A stretch of 41,936 bases of DNA from Gonium pectorale (taxonomy: Eukaryota; Chlorophyta; Chlorophyceae; Chlamydomonadales; Volvocaceae). The DNA lies in the NCBI GenBank assembly GCA_001584585.1, contig LSYV01000013.1, positions 392,292 through 434,227 of the forward strand. The letters are read 5' to 3'. Numbering within the stretch: position 1 is the first letter of the stretch; each line of letters starts with the position of its first letter. The position numbers and the translations under genes were made by a program. Positions 12,401-21,763 of the stretch are shown here, one piece after another. The notes under the pieces were generated by a model. It was given only the letters and a program-made list of their open reading frames with translations. It was not told the origin of the DNA and did no database searches.

Positions 12401-15400
12401 ACGTCTTCACTCTATGCAGCCCCTACGTGCAGTTCGTGCCGTTCTACCCAGGTGCGTGATTGGGTCCGCCGATGCTATTGACGAGCAGCTGCTGGGTATG
12501 CAACTGACGCTACCGTGGGAAGGAGGCAGTTGCAGCGCGGGCAGGAGACGCATGCGTGCTGCAACATGGGGATGACCGCAACATTTGCGTTTTCCCACGT
12601 GCCTGCGCTGCACGTCGCTTGCGGTGCATGGAATCGCAGGGAAGCCCAACCTGTTCCTCAGCAACGGAACGGAGCTGATCCCCTCGGGCGAGCTGGGCTT
12701 CACCCTCAGCATCCCCGACATCGGCGTCAACGGTGTGCGGTCCCGGCTGTACTTTGCGGGAGCTACGGGCCAATCGCCAGCCACCTATGTTATGCAGGTG
12801 CGTATGTAAGGGGGGCAATGGCTCCTGTATAAATGAAGTCGGAGCTCGCTGCGTCGTGTGAGACACATGCACCCATGCTGTGCGCAGCAGGGTTGCACAA
12901 GAAAAGCACCACAGTAATGGACAGGCGCCTTTTCAAGGCATGCTGCATTCACTTCCACAAACATGCCCTGTTGGCTGTCACACGCAGGTCATCGGCAGCA
13001 TCCCGACCTTCAACAACTGGGCCACGCTCAAGGACTTGAGCATCACGCTCGCGTCCGGGGTGGGCTTTGAGAGCAGCGTCCTCATCACCGTCCCCGACCT
13101 GAGGCTCAGGGACGCCATTTGCACGCTGTCGTACTCCATCGACACGGGCGTGTACGTTTTCCAGGTGTGTGCGGTCCACTCTGGATTCTTGGCCCCAACC
13201 CCGACATCATGTGGCATGCCGGCCGCACGCCGAATGGATTGGCAGTGGCTGACCAAGGCTGTCGCACCGGAGCGTCGATGTTTCGGTCTGTACGCGATGT
13301 CACATTTTGGTAGCCCAGGTCCAAGCAGAGCAGCGCAAGGGCCTGAAGCCCTCCTGCTCGCACGCCAACCAACGTAACGACACCCACACGCCTTCGACGC
13401 CTGCATTTACGGCCTCCGCTATACAGGTCTCGGGCATCGGCGCAATCCTCTACGGCGCGCTCAAGCTGCAGGCAATCTCCCTGGCCATCCCGCGCAAGGG
13501 CACCTTCATAGCCGGCAAGGCGACAGCCTCCGTCGCGTCCTACAGCGCGACCGCCGGATTCAACTTCACGGTGCCCAGTGACAACACCACAAAGTCCGTG
13601 CTTAGCCTCTTTGTCTCGTTCCCCAGCGCCAGCGTTGGAACGGTTCTGGGCGCCGTGGGGCCGTCAGTCGCCGACCTCTTGCCCGGATTCATCAAGAACG
13701 TGGAACTGCCCTCCCTGCTGATTGCCGCCAGCACTGCATACGGAGGTAAGGAGCGCGGCCGTGACGTGGATCCGTGTCGTCTTTTTCGCTTTACGTGTGC
13801 AGTGTTTGGTCTTGGTCGGGTATGATTGTCATTTGTCACTCAGCCTGGCTAGGCATGGCTCACATTGAATGGTTGACTTTTCTTGCTACCCCAGTGTTCA
13901 CGCACCAAAAGCGAGCACGCATGGCCGTGGAACGCCTGGACCTTAGGGTGCAATCCATGGATCGCTCCTTTCCGGTCGCCATCGTTCACGGGCTTTCCAG
14001 CACTGCCGCCTGTCCTGCCGGGCTTGCCTGCTCTTAAGCCGCCCCCTTCCCTGTCGTTCCAACCCATGCTGCAGGCCTGTTCAGCATCCAGGCGGGGCCT
14101 ACCTCCGCCGGCCTGGCGGCGGACTTGCTCTTTGACTCGCGGGGTGTCGTGAAGGCGTCCCTCACGATGGAGGCCTCACTTGACATCGGCTCGGCCCTTA
14201 AGCAGATCGCCAATGGAGTCAGCCTGCCCTTCGACGTCAGTGACATCCTGACCATTCGGAACCCATCCGTGTATGTGGTGTCCAGCAGGGCAGCGAGCCT
14301 TGGAGTTGACACCGGTGGGTTCGCGCAAGCATCAGCGTGCCGAGCTTTACCTAATCCACGCCCGTTCAGCAAAATGAACCCATCGTTCATGGCCGATTTA
14401 CGGGCCTAGATATTGCGGCCGTTGCTTTGTGCAAGCAGTGCTGGTGTCGTTGCGGTGAGCTTCTCTGCTTCCGCTTTGGCGCACGCAGGGACTGCTGGCA
14501 TGTTCCTGGAGTTCGGCTTGAGCATTCCCCTCCTCATGAGCGGTTCATCCCTTCCGGCCGTCATGCAAGTTTTTGATGGCAACCGCAAGCTCGTCCCGTC
14601 GTTCACGTTGAGCGTAAGTGGGTTGCCACGAAGGCTTGCCTATGCACAGAAGCCTGTCTGAGGGCGTGCGCTTCACTGGCATCCGTTCCGTCTCCAGCAT
14701 TGCACCAGCACGTGCTGCCTAACACCGCTTCTTTCCATATTGCCGTACAGTGGAGGGGATCTTACTCCCCCGTCCAGTACGTCACCCTCAATGGCGCTTC
14801 AGTTGTCCTGGCTGCGGGCAAGGGCCTGGTGGGTGGATCGAGTGGATGAGTCTTGCTGCTGTTACTTCCCGCATGCTGAGCTGCACAAGTACACACACGT
14901 CGATACGGTGTGCTACTCGACGATGTGCATACAAAACCCGTTATGAACAGTTGTTTCCTGTCAATGTTAGAGCAGTCGCTCTCCTGTGGTCGGACGGCTT
15001 TCGGCGGCAGGTGTCCTTTGGCACCCGTCCTTCATGCGGCCTGCCTATCCGATTGAGACTCTCTCTGCAGACTCATGTGTGCTTGTGTGGATAGGGGGCT
15101 GCCAAGATTGACCACTTCTCATGGCGACAAAAAGCTTACTAACAATTTCGCGCCTTGCGTGGCGTGGTGTTTCGCGCAGGTTGTCAGCGCGTCGGGACAG
15201 CTAGTCAACATTCCTGTGTCTGTAGAGGTGAGCTATAGGGCGTTGGTCCAGGGGAGGCTGCCCTTGCCGCCATAGTGTGCCGCTGCCAAGGCCGCGCCCG
15301 GACCGGAAGGGTACTCGCCGCCGCCAAGCGAGCCCAGCTCGCTTGTACGGCTCTGCTGTTGTCGTCCACAACGCCGGACGTGTTGCAGGAGGCCTTGCTC

Positions 15401-18400
15401 GGGCCGCAGTGCTCGCCCGGTTTCCCCTTGCTTCGCCGCCGTGCTGCCTTCCTGTCACGCCTCATACGGGCCGTACCCTGCCTCTCTCCGTGACATGCCC
15501 GTCCCGCCCTGCAGCTCGTGGTGGCTGACAGGGCCTCCAAGGACCGCGGCGCCAAGAGCCTCACCCTCAAGGCCGAGGCTCGGAAAGTGTCCGCTGCAGA
15601 CACCCTCCAGACGTTGTTCCCTGCGACACCCGAGTTTATCATCATGATGCTAAAACCCGCAAAAATGTCACGCCTGATCGTGACCTGGGACGGCGACTTC
15701 AACGTCACCGGCAGCCCAGACCTCAGCGGCGTGCCCGGCCTCAGCGACATCCTGGACTTCTTAGGCTTCAGCGGTGATGACATAAAGCTAACGCCCAAGC
15801 TCGGCTCACTTCAGATCGTGATCGAGAAGACCTGGGTCTTCAACATTGGCGAGCCCTTCGTTGGGCCTTCATACTTATCGTAAGGCCGCACTCATGTGAA
15901 GCCGTTTTTCTGTACCAACCAGGATGGAGGTCACTCCTTGCTTGCTGGAAACGTTTACCTGCTCAGCCCTCCCTACCATTATCATGTGCCATATCTGATA
16001 CGGTACCGTGCCCACTACGTCATCCGCTGACAGGTTCGGATTTGGATTCTCCTTGGACGGCGCCAACTTCCAATTCTTCTGCTCGGCGCAGTTCAGGGCC
16101 ACCATGCGGATGCCCATTTTCGAACCCGACTACGTCGGATTCCTTATGGGCGCTAAAGTGCAGTACGACACGCTCGCGCCGCCACCGGGCATCAGCTTCA
16201 TTCTGACGGTGAGGGCACAGGGGTTCGTTGGGTCTGAGCGGGTCCGGCGCGTCCAACGGCTTGAGGGTACCGCTGGTGAGAGTTGAGGACCGGCTTGCGG
16301 TGTGCTTGTGGCTGAGGCGAGGGGCCTGCAAGGCCATTCGTGTCACCATTCATGTGAACGGCGTGTAGCCCTGAAGGCCGTGCAACCCACATTCTCCTTG
16401 ACCTCCCGTGTGACGTGGTGAAACACAGGCATACGCCACCTCAACAATCCAGATCAAGGGCTTTCCCTTCATCGTCATTGACTACATCGGCGGGTCCATT
16501 GGCCTGGCGCCCATTGTCAACATTCCGTGGGTCATCCTCACCTACATCGAGTTCGCGGCCAAGGGCTCTATCCTAGACACCAAGGTCGACATTGCGGTCG
16601 TGTTTGACCGGCCCAAAATGCAGTTTGGCATACGGCTCGCGGTTGAGAACTTCGATCTGCAGGTGCGTAGCCGTGGGCACTGTACAAACGGGGCATGGGA
16701 CTAAAGAGAGCATGGGACCAGGCCGGGGGTGTATGTGTAGCAGCGAATCGTTGCCCATCGTGCTGGGGAGGGTGCGGCGGAGGGCCCCATCACGATGCGC
16801 AGGAAGCTACTGAAAATTTAAGTCGCTGCCCCAAAGCATCCAGACACCCTCTGAGCTTGGTACGCATGGCATCAGGCCGTTCGCCGGCCACAGATTGTCT
16901 GCCCCATCATGTGCGCGACTAAGGTGCCCGTCCATCAAGCGTTCAAGCCTGTTCGATCTGTTTAATCGCGCCCATATCCCTGTATTTCCTGCAGAGGATG
17001 CTCAACCAGCTGTCAGTCCCGGCTGACCTGGGCCCCTACCAGATCCAGGTCTACCGCGTCAAAGTATCCTTTGCGCGCCAGACGCTGCAGCTGACGGTGG
17101 GCGAGCCCATCCCCATGGGTCTGTACCTGGACGGCAACATGACGTTCATGTCCATCAAGTTCGCATTCAAGGTGGCAGTCGACACAGACGGTCTCATACT
17201 GCGAGCACAGGTCTCCGGGGTGCAGGTGCGCGGGTTGAAAGCGAGCGGGTGGAGCGAATGCGTTTTTTTCTGGTCGAGCAATCATGAGGCCGGGGCGGCG
17301 GGGCGGCAGGGCCAGGCCAGTAACTTCCAGTGTCCACCGGATCCAATGATAACTGGCTGCACGCGCTCACGCACGTACGCAGGACGCTCAAATCGTCAAG
17401 GACGCAATCGTGGCGGCCCAGGCAGTCGTCGACGCGTAAGTGTAACAGGGCAGCGTGCACTGCAACAGCAGGCAAAGACAGGAGTAGTTAAGTAGGATAC
17501 CGGCGGTTCCTGGGTCAGGATGCTGACGGCTGCGGCAAAGTGCGAGTCAGGTTTGAAAGGCTGCTCAATGGACTGTTGCATGCCGTTTCTTGGTTTGGTA
17601 TTGATGGTAACCGCCTCGTTCATTGCTTTCGCAGGTTGGGTCTCGGTATCGACGTCAGAGACTTCTTCATTTTGGACTGGTTCAAGTTCAACCTGGTCCT
17701 CAAACAAACGCAGGCATGTGTGCGTGTGTATAGCTTCTTGGGGGTTGCTTAGGCCTGTCCCAGGGTTCAGCCCCTCCTTCCCCCTTGGGAGATGACGGCG
17801 CAGTCATAGACTCCGTGGGACACATTCTCAGATGCAAGGAACTTGGCAGCTGGACAGTAAGCACCGCTATGAGGCACTCCATCGTCTTTGATTCTAGTTA
17901 TGACGGAATAAGCCTTCTCGACGGCGCGTGCTAAGGACCTGCTGCATGCCTTCCCTGACAGGTCGTATTTGGGATCGGTGCATCCTTCAGAGTGGGCGGC
18001 GTGCCAATCTCCTTCGATTTCAACTTTGATTCGAACCAACTCCCATGGACCCAGTTGTTGAACATGCTGAGGGACAAGATCGTTGAGCCCCTGACAGGTG
18101 AGGGTGTCGCACCAGCGTACCGGCCGTTGCCTATCGTGCCAGGCTAGCCCAGGGGAGGGCTTCCCTGGGCTAGCCCACTAAACGGTATGCACGTCATGTC
18201 AGAACTTGCCCTCAGACCTATGTCAACTTTCAGCTTGCATGTCTGTGTGCATTGCTCCCTTCTGTTCCGATGCAGCCGCCTGCACCAAGGACAGCTTTGG
18301 CCGTGGAGCGGGCTATGTCGTCGACTCGTGCCCGTCGGGCCAGGAGAAGCAGGGCGCGCTCTGCTACCCCAAGTGCCCGACCGACTGGCAGTACGGGTGG

Positions 18401-21400
18401 GTCCTCAACTCTTGACGCATCGGCATACGCAGGTCTGTCAGTCGTGACTGTCAGCTGTGCTGTTCGCTGTTAGGCGTCAACGCCTAGCCGGTTGGTCAAA
18501 GGCCCCAGGGTAGCAGTCGCCTGGTCTTGATACCAACGCGTGGCAATGGCGCTCAAGTGGCGGCACAACAGGAGTCTCGTCGCTATCCGCTGATCCACCG
18601 TTTGACTCTAACGAGCAGGTGTCGCTCACGCCCGCCCGTCCTACACGCTCTGGGTATTCATGCACAGGTCGTACGGCATCCTCAACACGTGCTACCAAAA
18701 CTGCCCTCCTGGATGGCGTGACGACGGCATTGCCGGCACCGGCCTCACGTGCAGCACCGTTGGATGTGCGTCGGGCCAGATCCAGGAGCTCCTCATCTGT
18801 TACGACAGGTAAGTGACCCGTGGGTCATCAGCCAGGCGCAGCTCATCTGACAGCTGGCTAGCTCTTACGGCTCCATGCTAGATGCTGTGAAACACTCGTG
18901 CTCGCCCCTACCCGATCGCTCACCTCAAGCACGCAGCGCTACAAGCTTGCCTCGGTCTAGTTACCAAAGTTTGTTTTCATGCTTCGGCTTCTTCGGTTAA
19001 TGCGTATTGCCCGCTCCTCTCTCGTTTAGGTGTGCTGATGGCTACGACCTGATTCTGGGTCGCTGCTACAAGCGCTGCCCCTCGGGCTGGTCCGAGGACC
19101 CCGTCACCCGGCTAACCTGCTGGACCAGCAGTTGCAACCCAGGTGAGGAGGTTTCCATTCTCGCGTCCGAATGTTCTGATGTCGCCTTGGGCCCGTGCTC
19201 TGCCCCCTTGCACACGCCTAACTGCCGGGCACCATTCCTTGCCGCCCATCAACCCATCAGGCGACGAGGACAACGGGGCGGGCCTGTGCTACCCGGCCTG
19301 CCGCTCCGGCTACTGCTCTAACGGCCTGACCATGTGCATCCAGTGCAACTGCCCCGACGGCTACCGGAACGACCCCTTGTCCTGCTGGTGAGCAAGCACG
19401 GCTATATCACGCAGGAGCCTCAGTAAGAGTCTCTACCGGCACGCCGGGACCCAGCACCAAGCCGCAATAGCCGTGCAGCACCAATGAGCCGCATGCTGCT
19501 GCAGTGCGAGCCCGAGGCCCATGAGCCATGCAACCTGCTACGGATCCGTAGCTTGACATGTATCTCTTATACTGGGTCGTTGTCCTGCGCGAAAGGCACG
19601 GCCAGGTTCGTGTACCTCCGGCCCTGGACTCCTATCGCTTGTTTGCAAGCAGGCTGCGCAGACCGGCTTGTGCGTGTCCCAGTTCCTGATTGCTTGGCTT
19701 GGAAGCTGCTCCGCGCTGCAGCCCGTCAGCCCACAATTGAGCTAAAACACTGCACCGAAACGCAGGCGCGACTATGCTGCGTATGGGAAGGGCTGCTGTT
19801 GCACCTGGTTTGGCTGCTGCGGCCGCAACTGCGGTGGCGGTTTCGGAGATGACGGCGGCTGCTTGTGCGTGCGGCACGCCAGCCTCATTTGGAAGGCCAC
19901 CTATGACCGCGGCGTGGGCTACGTCAAGTACCGCACCATGTTCAAGGAAAGCTACACGCCCGGCAGCCGCTCCGCCATACAGTCGTTCTCCAAGCGGACC
20001 TCCTGGCGCAACGCCCTCCCTCTGGTTTGCAACCCCAAGTACGAGGTGCAGGGCGCGCTGTGCTACGACTACTGCCCCAGTAAATATAAAGGTGCGGCCG
20101 GTCGGTTTGTCGGGGGTTCTCACGGTGCGAGCTGCGACAGGGTGGGAGCTCGTTCGTGCGCTGCCTGGCTGGCTTGCTGGCAGTGCAGCGCAGTCCTTTC
20201 GAGGCCAATATTGGGCAGTACCGTATACTATCGCTGGATCCCGTACGCATGCGCGATTCGCTAGGGTGTTGGAGCCGTGCAGCGATACTGGCGCAATTCA
20301 TGCCGCTGAGCTGCTGGTGCGGCCTCCTGTCGTCTTTTTTAGCGTTTGGCCTCCGTCTTCTGATGTGTATACTTACGTGCACCCATGCCCTACATACTCT
20401 TCCCGTGTATCCGCTCCTAGGCATCGGCCCGGTGTGCTGGCAGACCAGTTGCCCCAGCTCGGCGCCGATTGACTGCGGCACCTACTGCGCCCCAGTCACC
20501 GGCTCGTGCGCCAACTTCTTGGGAGCCACATGGCAGAACTGCAGGGCGAAGTACGGGTTGCGCAGGGCCCTGGAGGAGTACGGCAACCTCACCGCGCCGT
20601 ACGGCAACGGCACGACTGCGATGGCGGCCGTGTCCGCCGCGGGCGATCCTGCAGCTGCGGCGGCGTTGGGGGCTGTGGCGGCCGACGTCAGCACACGGAC
20701 GACGTCCACCACCGGCGCCGACGCTGGTGGCGACCCGGGCAACGAGGACAGTGCATCTGACAGCGACGTCTCTGCGCGACTGGCCGTCAGGGCCTCTGCG
20801 CGGACCCATGTTGACCGAGGACACCAAGGCCAAACTGCCGCTGCTATTCGTACGACCGCCGTACAAGGCAAGCCTGGCGCACCGTGTGACAGCTACGCGA
20901 ACCCACTGGAGTGCTTTTGCGCCGGAAGGGAGACAGATGTGCACCCCTGCCCTCCCTCTATGGGATGCGCAACACCGGACGTCTATATCATTTGCGCTCT
21001 GGGCAAGGCGCACGTCCGGCGCTGCCCAGCCGGCCACGTCTACAACCCCACAGCGAAGGCCTGCGACCTGCCACCGCCACCCATCATGCCGTCGGCAGTG
21101 TCTGACAGGCTTGATTGCGTCGGCAAGGATGACGGCTTCTACTTTCTCGACTCCACCGACCTCAGCACCGCCTATGTGTGCGCCAGTGGCCGTGCAATCA
21201 AGGACTTCTGCCCTGGAGGCCTGGCCCTGGATGCGGCGACAGGCAGGTGCCCACCGCAGCCGACTCCACAGGCAGCGGCCGCCGTGTCGACGGCTGGCAC
21301 GTCGGCATCCGCCATGGGCCCAGAGGTCTGCAAGACGGCGGATTGCTTCTGCCGGGACAAAGCAGATGGCAAGTACGTCGACGTGTTGACGGGCAACGTC

Positions 21401-21763
21401 TTCGCTTACATTTATTGCTCCGGCGGCCGCGGTTCCCACCGTACCTGCCCGGCGCTCTTCATGTGGGACCACCGCATTCGCGACTGCGGCCACGCGCCGC
21501 GCAACGGCACGACTCTTGTGCCCGGATGCAAGGACCCCGCCTGCTTCTGCATCGGCCGGCCCGACGGCGTGTACGTCAGTCCCTTCGCGCCCAATATGGG
21601 CATCCGGTGTGGCTTCCAGCACCACCACGTCATCACGTGCCCACCGGGCTATACGTTCGGTGCGCACAGGACCCCGTACTGTCAGGAGCCCGATGCGGAT
21701 GCTGACACGGAAGCAGCGGGCAGCGCCGAAGCAGCGGGAGACACGGACACCGGCGAAGTTTGA
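1..21763 (+). CDS. Giant modular extracellular-matrix protein: Pro-rich rod, M11 pseudo-peptidase, triplicated cassettes, CBM14-like tail (5' partial)
   Basis: The gene is already open in frame 1 at the first base, so signal peptide and start codon lie outside the window. Exons, by phase matching: 1-459, 731-868, 1067-1125, 1311-1524, 1648-1788, 2012-2127, 2249-2291, 2566-2821, 3051-3120, 3285-3423, 3520-3582, 3623-3733, 3884-4001, 4180-4342, 4496-4859, 5183-5289, then the cassettes (5399-14613) and downstream exons listed in separate entries, ending with 20421-21763 (stop TGA 21761-21763). About 10.87 kb of coding sequence gives about 3,620 residues. No membrane anchor is seen; many N-x-S/T sites and disulfide-type modules fit secretion. 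Known volvocine VMP proteins combine a hydroxyproline-rich part with an M11 domain; this one adds repeats and chitin-binding modules. All junctions agree in phase except exon 4/5. The longer introns (such as 4860-5182, 9247-9593, 11705-12229, 14829-15179, 16663-16994, 19388-19765, 20092-20420) hold nothing I recognise. Confidence 0.85.
1067..3733 (+). other. Gametolysin-like (peptidase M11) domain, apparently catalytically dead, followed by PPPPPPPSP hinge
   Basis: Ten exons (1067-1125 to 3623-3733), about residues 200-603 of the visible protein, carry the landmarks of the M11 family of volvocine wall-lysing enzymes. They include [27 protein letters not shown], then [63 protein letters not shown] and a final VCRYRF..DECEE. 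In active family members an H/Q-E-x-x-H zinc motif, with a third His a few residues on, precedes the YGD...MG segment. Here that place (2264-2600, split by the 2292-2565 intron) reads V-M-Q-G-L-L-S-N-F-G-L-Y-A-A-W, so Glu, second His and third His are all replaced. I see no HExxH or QExxH in the surrounding intron. The C-terminal hinge of seven prolines leads into the repeat region. Family assignment is firm; loss of activity depends on the exon 7/8 splice. Confidence 0.85.
3884..5289 (+). repeat. Diverged lead-in copy of the cassette modules (exons 13-16)
   Basis: Exons 3884-4001, 4180-4342, 4496-4859 and 5183-5289 (about residues 603-854). Exon 3884-4001 contains [14 protein letters not shown], which resembles the [15 protein letters not shown] start of cassette exon A. 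The second half of exon 4496-4859 ([27 protein letters not shown]) matches cassette exon F in pattern. Exon 5183-5289 (107 nt, phase 1 to 0) matches exon G. I read this as an older, partly fused copy of the unit that later triplicated. The homology is inferred from pattern and phase and has not been computed. Confidence 0.6.
5399..8099 (+). repeat. Cassette 1: seven-exon unit A-B-C-D-E-F-G
   Basis: Exons A 5399-5711 (313 nt), B 5872-6084 (213), C 6250-6407 (158), D 6479-6655 (177), E 6877-7201 (325), F 7466-7693 (228) and G 7957-8099 (143) give about 519 residues. Entry/exit phases are 0-1, 1-1, 1-0, 0-0, 0-1, 1-1, 1-0. Marker motifs are [47 protein letters not shown]...[90 protein letters not shown]. 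Alternating hydrophobic residues and many glycosylation sites suggest a secreted beta-rich fold. I do not recognise the family. Confidence 0.85.
8237..11151 (+). repeat. Cassette 2: seven-exon unit A-B-C-D-E-F-G
   Basis: Exons A 8237-8543 (307 nt), B 8704-8919 (216), C 9089-9246 (158), D 9594-9770 (177), E 9963-10311 (349), F 10555-10788 (234) and G 11009-11151 (143) give about 528 residues. Exons C, D and G have exactly the lengths found in cassette 1, and all phases are identical. Motifs: [30 protein letters not shown] (A); [15 protein letters not shown] (B); [13 protein letters not shown] (C); [14 protein letters not shown] (D); [15 protein letters not shown] (E); [16 protein letters not shown] (F); [14 protein letters not shown] (G). 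Introns are not recognisably alike, so the duplication is old. Intron 8544-8703 holds a small TTGACAG tandem repeat. Confidence 0.85.
8560..8581. repeat. Small TTGACAG tandem repeat in an intron
   Basis: Three units, TTGACAG-TTGACAG-TTGACGG, at the start of intron 8544-8703. A duplicated CCCCACCTT.TG segment lies nearby at about 8642-8663. Simple slippage products. Confidence 0.8.
11410..14613 (+). repeat. Cassette 3: seven-exon unit A-B-C-D-E-F-G
   Basis: Exons A 11410-11704 (295 nt), B 12230-12451 (222), C 12640-12797 (158), D 12988-13164 (177), E 13427-13745 (319), F 14075-14314 (240) and G 14489-14613 (125) give about 512 residues. C and D again keep exact lengths and the phase series is the same. 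Motifs: [30 protein letters not shown] (A); [14 protein letters not shown]...LCSPY (B); [13 protein letters not shown] (C); [15 protein letters not shown] (D); [15 protein letters not shown] (E); [10 protein letters not shown] (F); [11 protein letters not shown] (G). G is 18 nt shorter here and lacks the KPPG motif of the other two copies. The intron between A and B (11705-12229, 525 bp) is the longest in the array and holds no recognised element. Confidence 0.85.
14751..18097 (+). other. Post-cassette beta-rich region (exons 38-47)
   Basis: Exons 14751-14828, 15180-15227, 15515-15879, 16034-16208, 16429-16662, 16995-17225, 17383-17435, 17635-17717, 17804-17856 and 17962-18097 give about 485 residues with consistent phases. 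They read as hydrophobic, strand-like sequence, for example [49 protein letters not shown] and [25 protein letters not shown] in exon 15515-15879 recalls [12 protein letters not shown] in lead-in exon 4180-4342, so this may be the mirror flank of the same ancestral repeat. The small exons 17635-17717 and 17804-17856 join as [12 protein letters not shown]; this choice avoids a GC donor at 17714 but is not proven. Family unknown. Confidence 0.7.
18142..18175. repeat. Perfect inverted repeat in an intron
   Basis: GGCTAGCCCAGGG is followed by a short loop and its exact inverse complement CCCTGGGCTAGCC, inside the intron 18098-18275 that separates the beta-rich region from the Cys-rich modules. 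It could fold as a strong hairpin in RNA. It may be the remnant of a small inverted-repeat element. Confidence 0.8.
18276..20091 (+). other. Cysteine-rich modules (exons 48-52)
   Basis: Exons 18276-18396, 18668-18808, 19030-19142, 19261-19387 and 19766-20091 have consistent phases (2/2/1/2/1 at their ends). They encode C-rich sequence with recurring [42 protein letters not shown] and [10 protein letters not shown] motifs, plus a dense [18 protein letters not shown] run. The pattern continues into the last exon as [11 protein letters not shown] (20421-20460). Repeated G-x-x-C-Y-x-x-C-P-x-G-W units of this type occur in extracellular proteins of algae and other protists, presumably as small disulfide-bonded modules. 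They link the repeat region to the chitin-binding tail. Phases leave no need for further exons in the intervening introns. Confidence 0.75.
20421..21763 (+). other. Last exon: linker and four CBM14/peritrophin-A-like chitin-binding modules
   Basis: This single 1,343-nt exon starts with the end of the Cys-rich unit. A low-complexity Ala/Thr/Asp-rich linker follows (about 20600-20880), then four six-Cys-type modules: 20885-21070, 21116-21256, 21325-21492 and 21527-21690. Each has the peritrophin-A (CBM14) pattern: a first Cys, a D-G-x-Y/F strand ([24 protein letters not shown]), a Y-x-x-C-x-x-G centre (AYVCASG, IYCSGG), then C-P-x-G-L/Y-x-F/Y and a final Cys. Modules 1, 3 and 4 begin with an extra C-F-C motif. 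In animals such modules bind chitin; in an alga the ligand may be chitin or another GlcNAc-bearing polymer. The protein ends in an acidic tail before TGA. Confidence 0.8.

Noticed and set aside
17708..17961. GC donor at 17714 joining directly to 17962
   Set aside because: A GT donor at 17718 with an extra 53-nt exon (17804-17856, donor GTAAGC) keeps all phases and uses ordinary splice sites.
20417..21667. Long minus-strand open frame (416 codons) opposite the last exon of the giant gene
   Set aside because: It is the antisense shadow of a GC-rich coding exon whose plus-strand product has clear Cys-spaced chitin-binding modules; the minus product is low-complexity Arg/Ala/Val.
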